Origin: Eukaryota sp. TZLM1-RC
Taxonomy: Eukaryota > Metamonada: BaSk clade
Assembly (NCBI GenBank): GCA_040285825.1
Contig: JAUPSS010000007.1
Location: 582,501-646,500, forward strand
DNA: 64,000 bases
Direction of reading: 5' to 3'
Numbering within the stretch: position 1 is the stretch's first letter; each line of letters starts with the position of its first letter. The notes beneath the pieces are model-generated. The model searched no databases. It had not been told where the DNA came from and saw only the letters and a list, made by a program, of their open reading frames with translations. A program made the translations under genes and the position numbers. This document shows positions 33,655 through 45,712 of this stretch, in pieces.

Positions 33655-34273
33655 ATGATGGAACTTATTCAGCAATTCGAAAGAACTATCTTTCACTTTG
33701 TAGGTCCTGTTGTTCAAGAACAGTTTTTGTTTATAGACGAAGTGTCGTTTCAACGAAATGACTTCATTCGGACACAAGGTTGGTCACCAAAGGGTTGTCC
33801 AATAGTTGTGGAGAGTCTATCAACTAAGTATAGTCAGATCTCAGCATGTGTAGCGATAGATGTGAACGGTTATGTTCATTCGCACATACAGGAGGGTCAC
33901 TTTGACCGACATCAGTTCATTGGCTTCTTGCGTTCACTTCTTCGTTTAGGCTTTTTGAGCACAAGAGGTGGCCCTCGTAGCTGTATTGTCTTGGATGGTT
34001 GTCGGATCCACATCTATCAACTGATATCTGAAGCATTACTTACTGCCCAGAGCAAAATCCCATCGAAACCTTTTTTGGCTCCTTCAAAAAAACTGTTCGA
34101 AGGTTGACGCAGTACTACAGCGATCTTGATCAAATTCAACTCCTCAACACAATATTGCATCACCATATGAGGTACAATTGTTACAGGATTTTCTCCAATT
34201 CCGGTTGGAAACAGTTTCAAGTTTATCGCTCTCCCTACCTCCTGAAAGAGAAACTAAAGGTGTTTGTAGAATA
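33655..34273 (+). pseudogene. IS630/Tc1-like transposase, broken (element copy 2)
   Basis: Second copy of the DDE transposase: QFLFIDEVSFQRNDF, GWSPKGCPI, AIDVNGYVHSHIQEGHFD and VLDGCRIH match copy 1 at 1-887. About 55 N-terminal residues are missing. Near 34045-34060 a deletion removes the LILPPYSP-coding stretch and shifts the frame, so the CPEQNPIETFFGSFKKTVRR part with the catalytic glutamate continues in another frame to a stop at 34273. Probably inactive. Confidence 0.85.
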
Positions 34274-34363
34274 ACAAAGGGTCAAAGAGTCACTATTGAT
34301 AGAAAATAAAGCTTTTTATGTCACTGAAACGAACAAAATCTACACTAAAACGTCATTACATAG

Positions 34364-37073
34364 TTACTGGTGACTGTTTTCAGCATTATCAGCTCTTTTG
34401 AGTTGCTGGGCTACAACACTAGACAGTCTAGCAACGGAGGACACTCGCTTTCTAGCACTTCGAATCAAGCTTGGCATAATCGAGATGATGTTCTCAGTCC
34501 GAACTTGTAAGACATTCATGGCGTGATCTCTTGCTTCTACAATTTCTTGGGCGATGAACTGAAAAATGGCTTCGTTTTCTCTTTCTATATCATCGTCGTT
34601 GTCAACAGAGTGGCTGACTCTGGTGAAAAACTGCGTTAGACCTGTTGGAATGGCAGTTGTAGTGCATGTTGGATCATCTTGAATCTTCTTCTGGTGTGAA
34701 ACAAGGTGATCCTCTTGGCCCTTTGCTGTTTTGTTTGGCTATTCATAATATTATTAAAATGACACAACAAGATTTCCCTGATTTGCGTATTGTTGCCTAT
34801 ATGGATGACATTTCTATTATTGGTTCTTTTGAAAGCATTTCTAGGGTTTCTGAAGACATTGCGGCGAAATACAAAGAAATTGGTTTAGCTTTGAACCCAT
34901 CTAAATGTCTCTTGATTGGTAGAGAAAAACAATCTTTGATGATTGGTGGAGCTCAGATTCCTTTTATCAATTATGACCAACAAGCTTTTAAGTTTCTTGG
35001 ATGTTGGCTTGGCAATTTGGATGAAATTTATTCCCAGTTAAACAATTTATTGGAGAAGTTTGACAAGGATCTTAGTTTTATTGCTGAATGTGACATTGAG
35101 AAACACATCAAATTTTTTATTTTAAAAATTTGTTATTCTGGAAAATTCACTCATATTTTAAGGTCAACTCCCCCATCGGTATCTCTCAATTTTTGCAGAT
35201 CTTTTAACAAACTTCGAGTCAAATTTTTTTCTTCTTTATTAGAAGTAAATGAATCTTTAATTCGAAGTCATGTATTTTGTTCAGCAGATTTGGGTGGAAT
35301 TGGATTCACCAAATCTTCTATTCTGTGTAAAGCAGCATTTTTGGGAGGTGGTAAAAATTTTGTTTTTGAATTTTTCCAAAGGTTCCCTTTTGATGTTCAT
35401 CTGATCAATGGTGAATCAAATTTTTACTTGAATCAACTGCAATTTGAATTAGAAAATTTGCCTAGTGATATCTGGATTCAGTGTTTTCCTCAAAATGTTC
35501 AAGAAATTCCCACCCGATCACTTCCAAATTTACGTTTTTGCTTGAAAAAGCTTCAGCACCATCTGGTTAAATTATATGAAGGCTTGGATTATGAAGTAAG
35601 ACTTGGCTTGGCCAAAACTAAAAATCCCGCTTTCGGTAATTTTTTAAAGGATATTCGTGATAGTTCAGCTGCTGCTTTAGTAACTCAAGTTCCCTCTGTT
35701 TATGGACTTTTGTTAAAAAACAATGAATGGCTTCTAAACATGCGTTTTCGTTGTTTTCTGTGGCCAAACAATTTGCCCAATCATTTAACTTGTAAATGTG
35801 GTAAACCTCTTTTGTTTACTCATCTTTTGAACTGCAAACATTTCATTACGTTTAGAAGCAAAGTGCATAATAACGTCAGGGACCAAATTTATGTAATGTG
35901 CAAATCATATCGAGTAGATTCCTTTTTAGAACCGCTGTTATCAAAATTAATTCTTGATGATCCCAATATTGATAGTACGCGTTACAACAGAGCTTCTATG
36001 GGTCTGACTAGAGGTGATCTAGTTGTTCCTGGTTTAAATGGTAGTTTTACTATTTTTGGACGCCATGTCTATTGACCCTTGTAATTCCTCTAACGAACAT
36101 CTCATTAACTCGGATGTAAATAATCCTCTTCTTGCAGGCGAAAAATATAAAATTGCTAAATATGCGAAACCCATTTCCTCGGTTAATGAAAATTCTCATG
36201 CCCAATATAATTTATGTCCATTTGTTTTTTCTTTGCTTGGATCTCTAGGTAAGGCTGCTATGGCTTTCCTCGAGGATTTTGTTGTAGTTGTAAAGGAAAG
36301 AACTGGAAGAATTTTCAATCGTGTTTACTGGCAAAACAGGATTGTATTTTCTATTTTTAAGGGAATGGTAAAACTAATTTCTGATTCACTATCTTCTTTG
36401 GGGAAATTTTCTGAATCTTTAGCAATTAATTGTTTTGATGTAGGGGAGGCAGGTTTCGAGGATGTGGAGTTTTAATTGTGAATTTCATATTTGTTTGTTG
36501 AATAAAAATTAGTGTTGGATCATCTTTATAATTTTTGGCCCAGGTCTCCCAAGCAGACTGTGGACCGTCAATATCTGGGTTCTGTTCCTGCAAAAACTCC
36601 ACTGTAGTTGACCTTGCTTCTTCAGCTTCTGTTTCCTTAATAAACAAGCCGTATTACTTAGCAGACACATTATCGGCAGCTATTTTGATCGAAAATGGGT
36701 ATTCCTTTCGATCGTTTGGCGCAGCAGATAACCAATTTTTAACCCATTTTCTGATTGTGGAAGCCTCGACTTTGGTATAGTTCCAGCCGTTTCCATAAGA
36801 AAAGAAGAACTGAAACGAGCTTCTTGGATGAGTTTTTACTTCCTGAGCTCGGCAAATTGCGTGAAAGTGTTGCAGGAAAAACTCTTTGAGAGCAGAGGGG
36901 CTCCAAGAGTAATCGTGTGTGTAGAATAAGTCAAGTTCGCGAGGTTCGAGTCTGTTAGATTTCTGGCCTGAAAGACAACAGACAACGCCAACAGTAAGTT
37001 TATTGGCGTCAGGGAACAGTTCTAACGAAAGGTCATTAAACAAAGCACGGTTTACGTTTTGATGTTCACTCAT
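34364..37073 (-). pseudogene. Convergent partner gene of IS630-like element copy 2, split by RLE-C
   Basis: Minus-strand gene facing the copy 2 transposase. The N-terminal part (37073-36654) reads MSEHQNVNRALFNDLSLELF and includes EASTIRKWVKNWLSAA; after an in-frame TAA at about 36651 the same frame continues (KETEAEEARS ... AWETWAKNYKDDPT) to 36527. The next codons are found at 34666 and run to the stop at 34364 (ITTAIPT-like turn, then SLIRSARKRVSSVARLSSVV). The gap is the RLE-C insertion, with the duplicated target tgttggatcatctt on both sides. The C-terminus resembles the partner gene of copy 1, and the KWVKNWL region resembles 39868-40275. Function unknown; similarity to a DNA-binding partner protein is only a guess. 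Confidence 0.65.
34681..36512 (+). mobile_element. RLE-C non-LTR retrotransposon, 5'-truncated, 14-bp TSD
   Basis: A 1.83-kb copy starting inside the RT palm (SSSGVKQGDPLGPLLF), then AYMDDISIIGS, thumb, LGGIGFTKSSIL, CKCGKPLLFTHLLNCKHF, the nuclease core RGDLVVPGLNG and the C-terminal KERTGRIFNRVYWQNRIVF. Only one break is visible, a one-base shift near 36055-36075, so the copy is young. The TSD tgttggatcatctt lies at 34667-34680 and 36513-36526. A shorter sister copy is at 20839-21248. Confidence 0.92.
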
Positions 37074-38277
37074 AAGTTGTGGAAAGAAAATGTGGAAAAA
37101 GTCTGTAGGGAATTTGTGAAAAATGCATGTGGTTTGAAATCCACTGCAGTCTCTCCAAAATTCATCCCATAAAACTTCTCTTGTTGCAGATTTGAAAAAC
37201 TTGGATGTTTCGGTTGATGTGCCACAGGCATAAGATGTTTAAGCTTTGAGGAAAGAGCATTTTAATGGAGTTCATTAGCGCCAGTTCACGAACTGTAGTA
37301 ATGGCAGCAGGGATTACTCCAAATATTTCAACGTACGTTGATAAAGCAAAAAAGTAATAGTCAGTTCGTTCTCTTTTTAAAAAGCAAAACGCAAAATAAA
37401 AGTTTTTGTAAGTTCCAGTAATTCCAATAATAGAGAGCAGCCTCATCTTAAAAGCATTTGTCTTATAAGTAGCGTCCATGATCAAGACAGTTGGGTAGCG
37501 TTTAGTGAGTTCGATGGATTTTCGATGACAAAAAAAGAGGGCTACTGAAGTGTTATTTTCCAGATCAACTAAATCCTGATCATCTTGATGAACCTCAATA
37601 TCTGGAGATGCAGAGCGAATTGTAGAATAAGATGCGTTACGAAAGACGAAGTCATCACTGAAGTTGTTGATTAAATATTCCAGCGGAGAGTTATCTCCGA
37701 TCAGATCACGTTTTTTCCGATTCTTTAAGTTTGAAATGTTTCTTTTAGAAATAGAAATCTCAGGATGAGAACTTTTAAAGTCACGTTGAGCTATTCGTGG
37801 AACTGTTGTAATATTAATAGATTCGACAGCTGTTCTTTCTATTTCTGGTGAGCCCCACCTGTGTTGTGGCAGAAAGGTTACATATCGTATACGTTCATGA
37901 TTGTGTTCTAAGCAAAAAGCAGTATAATTAACATCAACAACCCACTGTTCATTCAATCTGATAACTCTCATCTTCCATAAACACTGGGTCTTCAAAGTGG
38001 TGCAAACTCTGCGACGAGAACCTTCTGGTAACGGTTGATACTTTCCAGGGCGAGAACAAACTACATATCCATGATCATATTGTTCCTTAAATCCTAATTT
38101 GTTGACAGCAAATGATTGTTCTTTGGCCCAGTTTTGAATGGCAAGAAAAAGTTCAGAAGAAGTGGAAAAAGAACCATCTTCAGATGGTAGGTCTGTTGTG
38201 AAAGAGGACCACATCAACGAAAGAGTGAATGAGGGTAGCTGTTTGGAAGGATGCACACGGATAACACAAATTTGCAC
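37074..38277 (-). pseudogene. MULE-type transposase relic
   Basis: A frame from 38277 to 37162 encodes a FAR1/WRKY-GCM1-like N-terminal region (AKEQSFAVNKLGFKEQYDHG, CLWKMRVIRLNEQWVVDV, HNHERI) and the MULE DDE core: VLIMDATYKTNAF (first D), a degraded second motif ITTVRELALMNSIKMLF where the usual D before RE is V, and LCLWHINRNI. A frameshift near 37185 leads into SATREVLWDEFWRDC, the expected continuation, which then runs without a clear border into the partner gene at 37073. The C-terminal SWIM zinc finger is missing. Inactive. Confidence 0.72.
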
Positions 38278-39169
38278 ACGGATAACATCATCCCAAGAGT
38301 TATGTTGAAATCTTTTGTTAAATTAGTTTTAACATCGTTCATCTGTCCAGTTCTATTCGAATCTATATCATTACAGTTCAGTAGTTCAATTTTCTCCAAC
38401 AATTGGAATTACATTCTCTGGTCACCTTTTTTCATTATTTGATATATCGGCAGTAACGTGAATAAATTCGTTATCAGTCGTTTATGCAGGTTCAGTTACA
38501 ATTGATTATGGACAATATGTTTCCAATTCCCTTTTGAAATGGAAATGGGAACGCAAAATGTGGAAATTCATTACACATTGCCAAGACTAATCAGCACTCA
38601 TTCTGGTGGATTCATAAGGAACTGTTCAGGCCCAGTACATCAAAATTGAATTAATACAATGTCTGAATATCAAAAACTGATTTTCAGTGGTGCTGATTCT
38701 AATCAAAATATACTGGGAATCAATTGTTTTTGAATTTTTTGAATTAAAAAAAACGATTCAAATTCAGTGGAACCAATTGGAGGTATTGTGTTTATTGGTA
38801 GGAATTCGTTTGAATTTTGTTATTTCCCCTTTGATTTAACTCTCAAAAGTTTTGCTACACTCATCATCCAAAATGTCTTTTGACAAGAATTCGAAAGGAT
38901 TTCACCACTTAAGTTATAGATACCTGCACCAACACGCTTCTATACATACTTCCTACTTTTTGACCAGCTACTGAAAGTGAAAGAACATTTATTAAGCATA
39001 GACTGTGGTTGATTTTTATGTTGAATACAATTCCCCTAAACATTCTCAATTTCAGTTTTCCCCCAAAACTCCCCCAAACAATATGCCGTTGACTTTTCGC
39101 ATACTTTCAGAAGTTAAATCGGCTCAATAGCTTCTGTCGATGCCGTAGGTTGGAAAAGTGGGTTAAGAT
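38278..39169. other. Intergenic, AT-rich
   Basis: About 890 bp; I see no gene. It separates the MULE relic from the third IS630-like copy. Confidence 0.5.
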
Positions 39170-39545
39170 AAAGCTGATTTATTTTCTATTCATATTATAA
39201 AAACCTAAGGCCGCCAACACTATCACTTAATTTACATTGTTTGGAAGACACCAGGGCTCACATGTGTGCTGCTCGCTGTTTTCACCCTCTCACTCAAAAA
39301 GAGATTGCAAAACAGTATAGTGTGTCACAATTCACTATTTCTCAAGCAATCATTTGACTCTTCCCCGTGGGGTCCATATCGACGTAGAAGAAACAGAGTA
39401 CTAAACTCTTCGAAAGTTACTACCCTTCTGTTAATCATTGATGTCGATCCCCAGCTATTTTTACATCAAATGAAAAAGATAGCGTTAAAACTCTTTGGTA
39501 AAACTATGTCTGAAACAACACTTTACTGTATAACGTTAGTGGCCA
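39170..39545 (+). pseudogene. IS630/Tc1-like transposase N-terminal fragment (element copy 3)
   Basis: Starts with a 29-bp sequence (39170-39198) also found at 59682-59710. It then encodes, across one frameshift near 39350, a helix-turn-helix (FHPLTQKEIAKQYSVSQFTI) and the arginine-rich linker plus second helical unit (PWGPYRRRRNRV ... LFGKTMSETTLYC) typical of IS630/Tc1 N-termini; the latter aligns with VKEQPLLFLREIRKLVFTKF of copy 1. The catalytic part is missing and the minus-strand partner gene follows at once. Confidence 0.62.
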
Positions 39546-39565
39546 TATCAAATTGGGCAACTGCA

Positions 39566-40400
39566 TCAGCATGTAAAACAGTAGGTATTGGAGCCTGAAG
39601 ATAACAGCGATCTGATAAAAGTCGCAATTTCAGCGTCCCTTTTGATGCGTAAAGGCTTAGCGAAACTTTCTACTATTTCCTCATATTCTTTTGTTTTTTT
39701 GGATAAATTGCAAAATCTGTTCTTCTTTTTCTGGACGTCGCTACGTTCTAGATTACAATTTCTTAACAACTTGACTTTGAGAACAGAAGATGGAACACTG
39801 ATAAATTGTTGATTTGATCAGATTCAAATGGAATTTTGAATATCTGCCAGCCACGTGTTGAGAGATGTCATTCAGGATGTATGGATTGAAGTGCTTCAAT
39901 GGATAAGCTTTTAAATTCAACCTCACGATCATTTTGAAGTTCCAATTTATACTCGTTTTTCGAAAGGTCTGCTCCAATACGAAAATATGGAGCGACACCC
40001 TTCTTTATCCATTTTTGGAAGGTTGAATTACTGATAGAACGAAAGTTCTTTGAAGCAGCCCCAGGCTTACCCATCAATACTAATGGTTTTTCATTCATTC
40101 CATAAATTTTAATATTTCTTTCTTTTGCTTGGGCGATAAAGTGAGGAGTCAGAAGTAGCACCAAGTCGTCTGAAACAAGGTGTGAATATGACTCAGCTTG
40201 TTGAATATACACATCGTGTTTCCCTTCATAAAAGAATTTATGAGTTCCCTTATACGGTGCATATAGTAAATACAATTTGAGAGCAACTCAACCATCATGA
40301 ACAAAGGAAAAGTAAAGAGGTTGATGGCTTTGAGTACTATCAACTTCATTAAGGTGAGGGTTGACATACGGTGCTGTATGAAAAGTACTATTGACAGAAG
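39566..40400 (-). pseudogene. Convergent partner gene relic of IS630-like element copy 3
   Basis: Minus-strand reading with stops. The best part is 40275-39868 (KHDVYIQQAESYSHLVSDDL, then ISNSTFQKWIKKGVAPYFRI, then an acidic/leucine end); its STFQKWIKK region lines up with STIRKWVKN of the partner gene at 37073. A charged helical end follows at 39769-39566. It directly follows the transposase fragment in convergent orientation, as in the other two copies. Identity unknown. Confidence 0.45.
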
Positions 40401-40464
40401 AAAAATCAAGTTGTTGAGCACAAGACTGTCTCCAAGGGAAGTCAAATCTTTATAAGTTTTTATC

Positions 40465-41425
40465 AGTGCGTGGCAATACGATATCATTGTTGCCGCTTCC
40501 ACCAAGGAAACATTCCTAGAAAAACTCGAATTAATTCTTTCCTGTGCTAGGAAACACCGTGTAAGAATCGGCCTGCATAAATGCTCTTTCCAGACCGAGA
40601 AACAACCGATGAAGGTCCTCGGAACTATTTTCGAAAATGGTAGACGCCGCATCGACCCATCCAAAATAGAGACCATTCGTAAGTTAGCTCTGCTCACGTG
40701 TGTTCCTGAGGGGAGCTCCTTCATAGGATCTAGCAACTTCCTCCGCGACTGGCTCCCTTCGATTTCTAAAGAACTCGCCCCACTAACCGCCCTTTTGAAG
40801 AATAAGCCAAAGCGTATTAAACTCGGCACTGAAGAGTTGCGTTGCTTCAACATTTTCAAAAATATGGTGATAAACGACCTTGCTCTCCCTGACTCCGACG
40901 CCAACATCCTTGTCTCCACTGACGCTTCTGACAAAGCGATCGCCGGCATCATTTGGAGGGAATTAAGTCCCTCGCCACCCGAAACATGTCTGTCCAAAAG
41001 AAAAGTCATGCCCATCTGTTTTTACTCTCGAATATTGACTAACTCACAGCGTAACTGGTCGACATTACAAAAGGAACTATTCGCAATAGTCATGACACTG
41101 AACCAACCGAATCTCGATTCTTTCCTGCTGACCAAGCACCTAACCTTGTTTTGCGATCACAAAAACCTCTCGTACCTGTTCAGCTGCCCTGACTCTAACC
41201 GCTTAGTGTTACACTGGATCTCTGTGCTACAATCCTTTTTCTTTGACTGTGTACATGTAGAATGAAATCAAGAACTACTGGACCGACTACTTATCTAGAG
41301 TCAAATACACAATTTGCGCCTCAAAGAAAAAGAAAAAAACGAAAAGAAGACCAGAAGTGTCTTTGACAACCCTGCTCCCGCTCCTGCTCCCACCCACGTA
41401 GTATCCGCTATAGTGGCTTCCTCTA
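40465..41425 (+). mobile_element. Ty3/gypsy pol relic (RT end plus RNase H)
   Basis: Starts at the RT active-site strand (YDIIVAASTKE; the usual YIDD is degraded), followed by ARKHRVRIGLHKCSF, KVLGTIFENGRRRIDPSKIE, SSNFLRDWLPSISKELAPL, then the RNase H domain: LVSTDASDKAIAGIIW, FYSRILTNSQRNWSTLQKELFAI, TLFCDHKNLSYLF. A stop at 41263 lies in the expected RYHxGxxN region. It may belong with the integrase fragments at 46687-46972 and 51496-52099 as one older gypsy element. Confidence 0.85.
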
Positions 41426-44400
41426 TTTATTAAATTATCAAATGATACTTTTGCGTGAACATTTGCCTTTTTCGCCTTTTTATGAACTTCGTATGATTTA
41501 TCGTTAATAGAAGCTGGTGTAATATTAAATAATCGTTTAATGATTTCACCATCGTATACCTTTCCAAATCTTGTGTTTTAAAAAATACAATTCTTTTTGT
41601 TTTGCAACATTTTAACGAGGAAATAATTATTTCAACAGTAAAACAATTCTTCAATTAATTTTTCACGATAGCCAATATAAGTCAGTGCAATATCGGTTTT
41701 ATCTGGATTAATTAACAAGATGTTGTCCAAATTAACTGCCTTTGGATATGTTGCTGTTACATCACGGTGAATTCTAATTCCTGGTGTATCAGAAAAGAAT
41801 TCTCACTGGTTCACTGGTTCAATTGCATTTAATAATTTTATTTCATTACAACGAGGAATTGTTGTTTTTTTTGTTTTAATATAATCATCAAATGCACCCT
41901 TTAATTGTGGTAATAAAACAAACCCCTTTAAATTGAAAATAATCTTTTCATTTACATATTCAAAGCATAGAATATCAAGTAGGCGTGGGTCAACATCCTT
42001 TGTTTGGAATTTCTTAATTCTCTTACTTACAAGTGAATAACACTCACCCAATTCTGAAACATCAATATCATTACAGTTTCTCAACATTAAATCCAAATTC
42101 ATAAAGTAATACTTGTTTTCTATTTCAGTAAAATCAACATCAATGAATAATTATTGTTCGGGATATGTTGGGAATTTCTTTTCAACAATCTTTGGAAGAT
42201 TTGCAATATTATCATATAATATTTTACTGGCAATAAATGACTTTAAACTCAAATATTGATTTCTACACAATTCACCAGTAAATAATGGATGTGATAACAC
42301 AAATTCCATTTCCTCAACATAAAGATTAAATATTTCTTGATTTTTTGACCAAGATGTAAATTCTGTAATTATTTTTGGAGATAACTGGAAAATTGGATCA
42401 CGTATATCTTGCATTGTACTCATTGAAAAATTTTCAAGTGAGTTACCCAATCCATATAATTGTGTGATTGGATCTGTTCTTCTTGACACACTATTATTGA
42501 AATCTGCGGATTTTGAAAATAATACCCTGTAATTGATTTCTCTAGGTGTTGTATCAACAACCTTTGCAACATATTCTTTAGGAGTTTCAGTTTCTGGCAC
42601 GTGATAATTTGTTGGTTGGTCCATATAATTATTAAAATGAATATTCACGATTGCTTGACCAGTTGTCACATTGAGCAAATATTGACAGATATAATCTTCA
42701 TCAGAGATGTCCAACTCTTTACAATATTCATATGTTGCCAATGTTTCAATTATAATCTCTTTTGTTAGCTTCTTACCATCAGATTGTAATTTGAAAATCT
42801 CAGAACACGGATTAATTTTAAACATTTTTCCCAATTCATTTGCAAGATTTTTTTATAAATGAGATGTGAATGGAAAAATGCGGCTGCTGTTGAAATATTA
42901 TGTGATTCAGTTAAACACACAACCACATATCCAACCATCATCTTCTTTTCCTTTGTTGCAATTTGGTGCAATTTTTCCAATTGATACCCATAAGTAGATG
43001 CTAAAATACCCTTTGATTCATAGTCCAAATTGATTTTGTGTAACTTAACATATTCTTGATAAAAATATGGTAACAACACCAGTTCTTCCAATCGTACTTT
43101 CAAATCATTATTGTGATCTAAAACCATTATATCAATTAAGAAATCTGGTATGGTTGAAATTTTAAGATCACCATAATTATAATCTTTTATCATATCAAAA
43201 AAAATCATTTAAATCAACATTTAATTTATTCAAAAACATTCATAGATTTTGGAAATATGTTGACACAGATACATTTTCAATATAATTATAATCCAAAGTA
43301 CCAATAGGTTTGTTGTTTCGTTTCTTTAGAAAATTCCATAATAAAAGAATAAATTCTTGTAGTATATGCAATCATTTTAACCATTTGTAAATTTTCACAG
43401 TCTGATAAATCAAAACAAGTAATTTGTGCACACCTTTAAGTGCACACCTTTGGATATTTTCGGCATCATCAACTAACAGGTTGTTCATTTCTTCAATACT
43501 TTTGACTTTGTTTATGTAATTTCCACATAAATTTTTTTTTAATAATTTGAATTTTATTCTAAACCTATAAATCAACATCTAAAAAATCCATCTCACCCAA
43601 AACAAAAACACTAGATGCAACTCTCTCATAGTGAGATCCAAGAGAAAGCAAAGCATCGGAAACCATCTTCAACATCCCCTTAAAAATAGAAAACACAATT
43701 CTATTTTGCCAAAACAATCTGTTGAAATTTCTGCCAGTTCTTCTCTTTACAATCATTTCAAAATCATCCAAAAAACGTAAAGCAGTTGGTGCAAGTGAAC
43801 CAAAAAGGGAAAATACAAATGGATGCAAATTGTATTTTGCATGCTGTAGACTGGCCAATTTGGATAAAGGTTCATTGTATTTTTTGAATTTAAAATTTTC
43901 AGCATTTGAAAGGGGATTATGAATTTCAGAATTAACAAGCCTTTCATTTGAGGCATTACAAGAATCAACAGACATTACATCCAATAAAATGAAGCTTCCA
44001 TCTAATCCAGGTAATATGACATCACCTCTATTATTCTTATGAAAATCATTTTCAGCATTCAATTCAGGATTCAATTCTATGAGATTTACACATACAATAT
44101 AACTGGTCTCTTACAGCATCATGAACCTTGCTTCTAAAAGTAATAAAATGTTTACAATTTAACAAATGAGTAGTTGTAATTTCTCGAGAACATTTACAAA
44201 TTAAATTATGAGGTAAATTATCAGGCCAGATAAAGGACCGAAATCTCTTATTCAGAGTCCAAGCAGAATCGGATAAGAGAGTACCATAAACTTGTGGAAT
44301 TGTTGTTACTAAGGCAGAAGAAGTACTGTCACACATATCTTGTAAAAGATTTGCAAAAGCGGGATTCTTTTTCTTGGCCAAGCCAAGTCTAACATCAAAA

Positions 44401-45678
44401 GCCAAGCTTTCAAAAATCTTTGACAATTTTTGTTGAAGCTTTTTACAGCAAAACTGTAAATTAAATAGAGATCGGTTTGGAATTTCTTGAATTGATTGAG
44501 GAAAACATTTGGTCCAAATTTGTGGCGGTAATTTTTCAAGTTCACAAGATAACTCATACAAATAGGGACTACAATTGGGGACTAACAGATGAGAATCATC
44601 AGGAAATCTACGAGAAAATTCATAAATAAAATTTTTGCCACCACCCAAGAATGCTGATTGACACAAAATTGAAGATTTAGTAAAACCAATACCACCCAAA
44701 TTTGCTGAAGAAAATAAATGGCTTTTCAACATTCCTGGTTCTACATCCAATAAATCAGCAAAAAATTCTGTTCTCAATGAATTAAAAGAACGACAAAAAA
44801 ATCTAATGCTATGGAAGGAGCATAAGATCTCAAAATGTGGGTTATTCTCCCAGTGTAGCAAATTTTAAGCATGAAAAATTTAATATGCTTTTCTATATCT
44901 AAAGAAGAAATTGAATCAAGTTCAATTTTCATTTTTTTCCAAAATAACTTGCAATTCATTCTGAATTTGAGGCACATTTCCTAACCAACAACCAAGGAAC
45001 TTAAAAGCATCACTACTATAATTAGTAAAAGGGACAATAGAATCGTTTATCACGAGGTCTTGAGCAGAAGAGCCAATCAGAAGGCATTTGCTGGCATTAA
45101 GATGAAGCCCAATATTTTCATATGAATCGGCAATTTCTTGAGCAACCAATTCTAGTAAATCAAATGAACCAATCAAGGATATATCATCCATATAAGCAAC
45201 TATTTTTATAGAAGGGTATTTTTGCTTAATGATATTTAAAGTTTTGTGAATAGCTAAACAAAACAATAATGGGCCTAAAGGATCTCCCTGCTTCACTCCA
45301 GAAGATGATTTAAGACCAAATGAATTAAAAATTAAATCTGATTCTTTCCCATAAAAATGGTAGAAAAAACTCGATAGCTCAGGAAAATCAGATTTAATAA
45401 CTTCAAAAATTGCTTCTCGCTTTACAGAATTAAAAGCATTGTTAAAGTCGAGATTAAAAATAAAATTATTTTCCTCTGCATTAAAAAAGGTATCAGAGGC
45501 AACATAAATTTAACATTTAATAACATATTCCACATAAATGATCTCGTAAAGTAGAAATGAAATTATATTCTAGAAAATTTCCCCAGATACCATATATCAT
45601 GTCGTGTGGTTTGGAGTTACCATCAACTTGTATTTCTTGAGATAAAAAATCGTGAATGTTTGCTAAACAGTTATTCAT
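41426..45678 (-). pseudogene. Long unrecognised gene, possibly viral or plasmid-like, split by RLE-A
   Basis: I do not recognise this gene. The ATG at 45678 opens a frame to the insertion border at 45540; the frame resumes at 43520 and runs, with several stops and frameshifts (near 43375, 43290, 43200, 42840, 42150, 41805, 41640), to the border with gypsy DNA at 41426. That is at least 740 codons, rich in N, K, I, D and Y. Open parts: 43208-42850, 42834-42151 and 42102-41803. Two segments resemble each other (IPDFLIDIMV ... RLEELVLLPYFYQEYVK at 43160-43060 and DPRLLDILCF ... FVLLPQLKGAFDDYIK at 41995-41870), so the protein has an internal duplication. A helicase-like relic starts divergently 34 bp away. 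Confidence 0.55.
43533..45527 (-). mobile_element. RLE-A retrotransposon, 5'-truncated, 12-bp TSD
   Basis: A 2-kb minus-strand copy from the RT fingers (NAFNSVKREAIFEVIKS) through VKQGDPLGPLLF, AYMDDISLIGS, zinc motif, RGDVILPG and 3' UTR. TSD ttccacataaat at 43521-43532 and 45528-45539; about 24 bp of extra sequence lies at the 5' junction. It shares with the 28.6-kb copy the deletion that yields MNPELNAENDFHKN. Its insertion splits the long unrecognised gene: the codons for RDHLCG on one side continue as NYINKVKSIEEM on the other. Confidence 0.9.
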
Positions 45679-45712
45679 TTTTATGTAATTTAATTCAGTC
45701 TTTTACCTAAGA

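Noticed and set aside
36654-36700. A 22- or 38-nt intron that would remove the TAA in the partner gene of copy 2
   Set aside because: Neither GT...AG choice keeps the reading frame that continues beyond the stop; a nonsense mutation is simpler.
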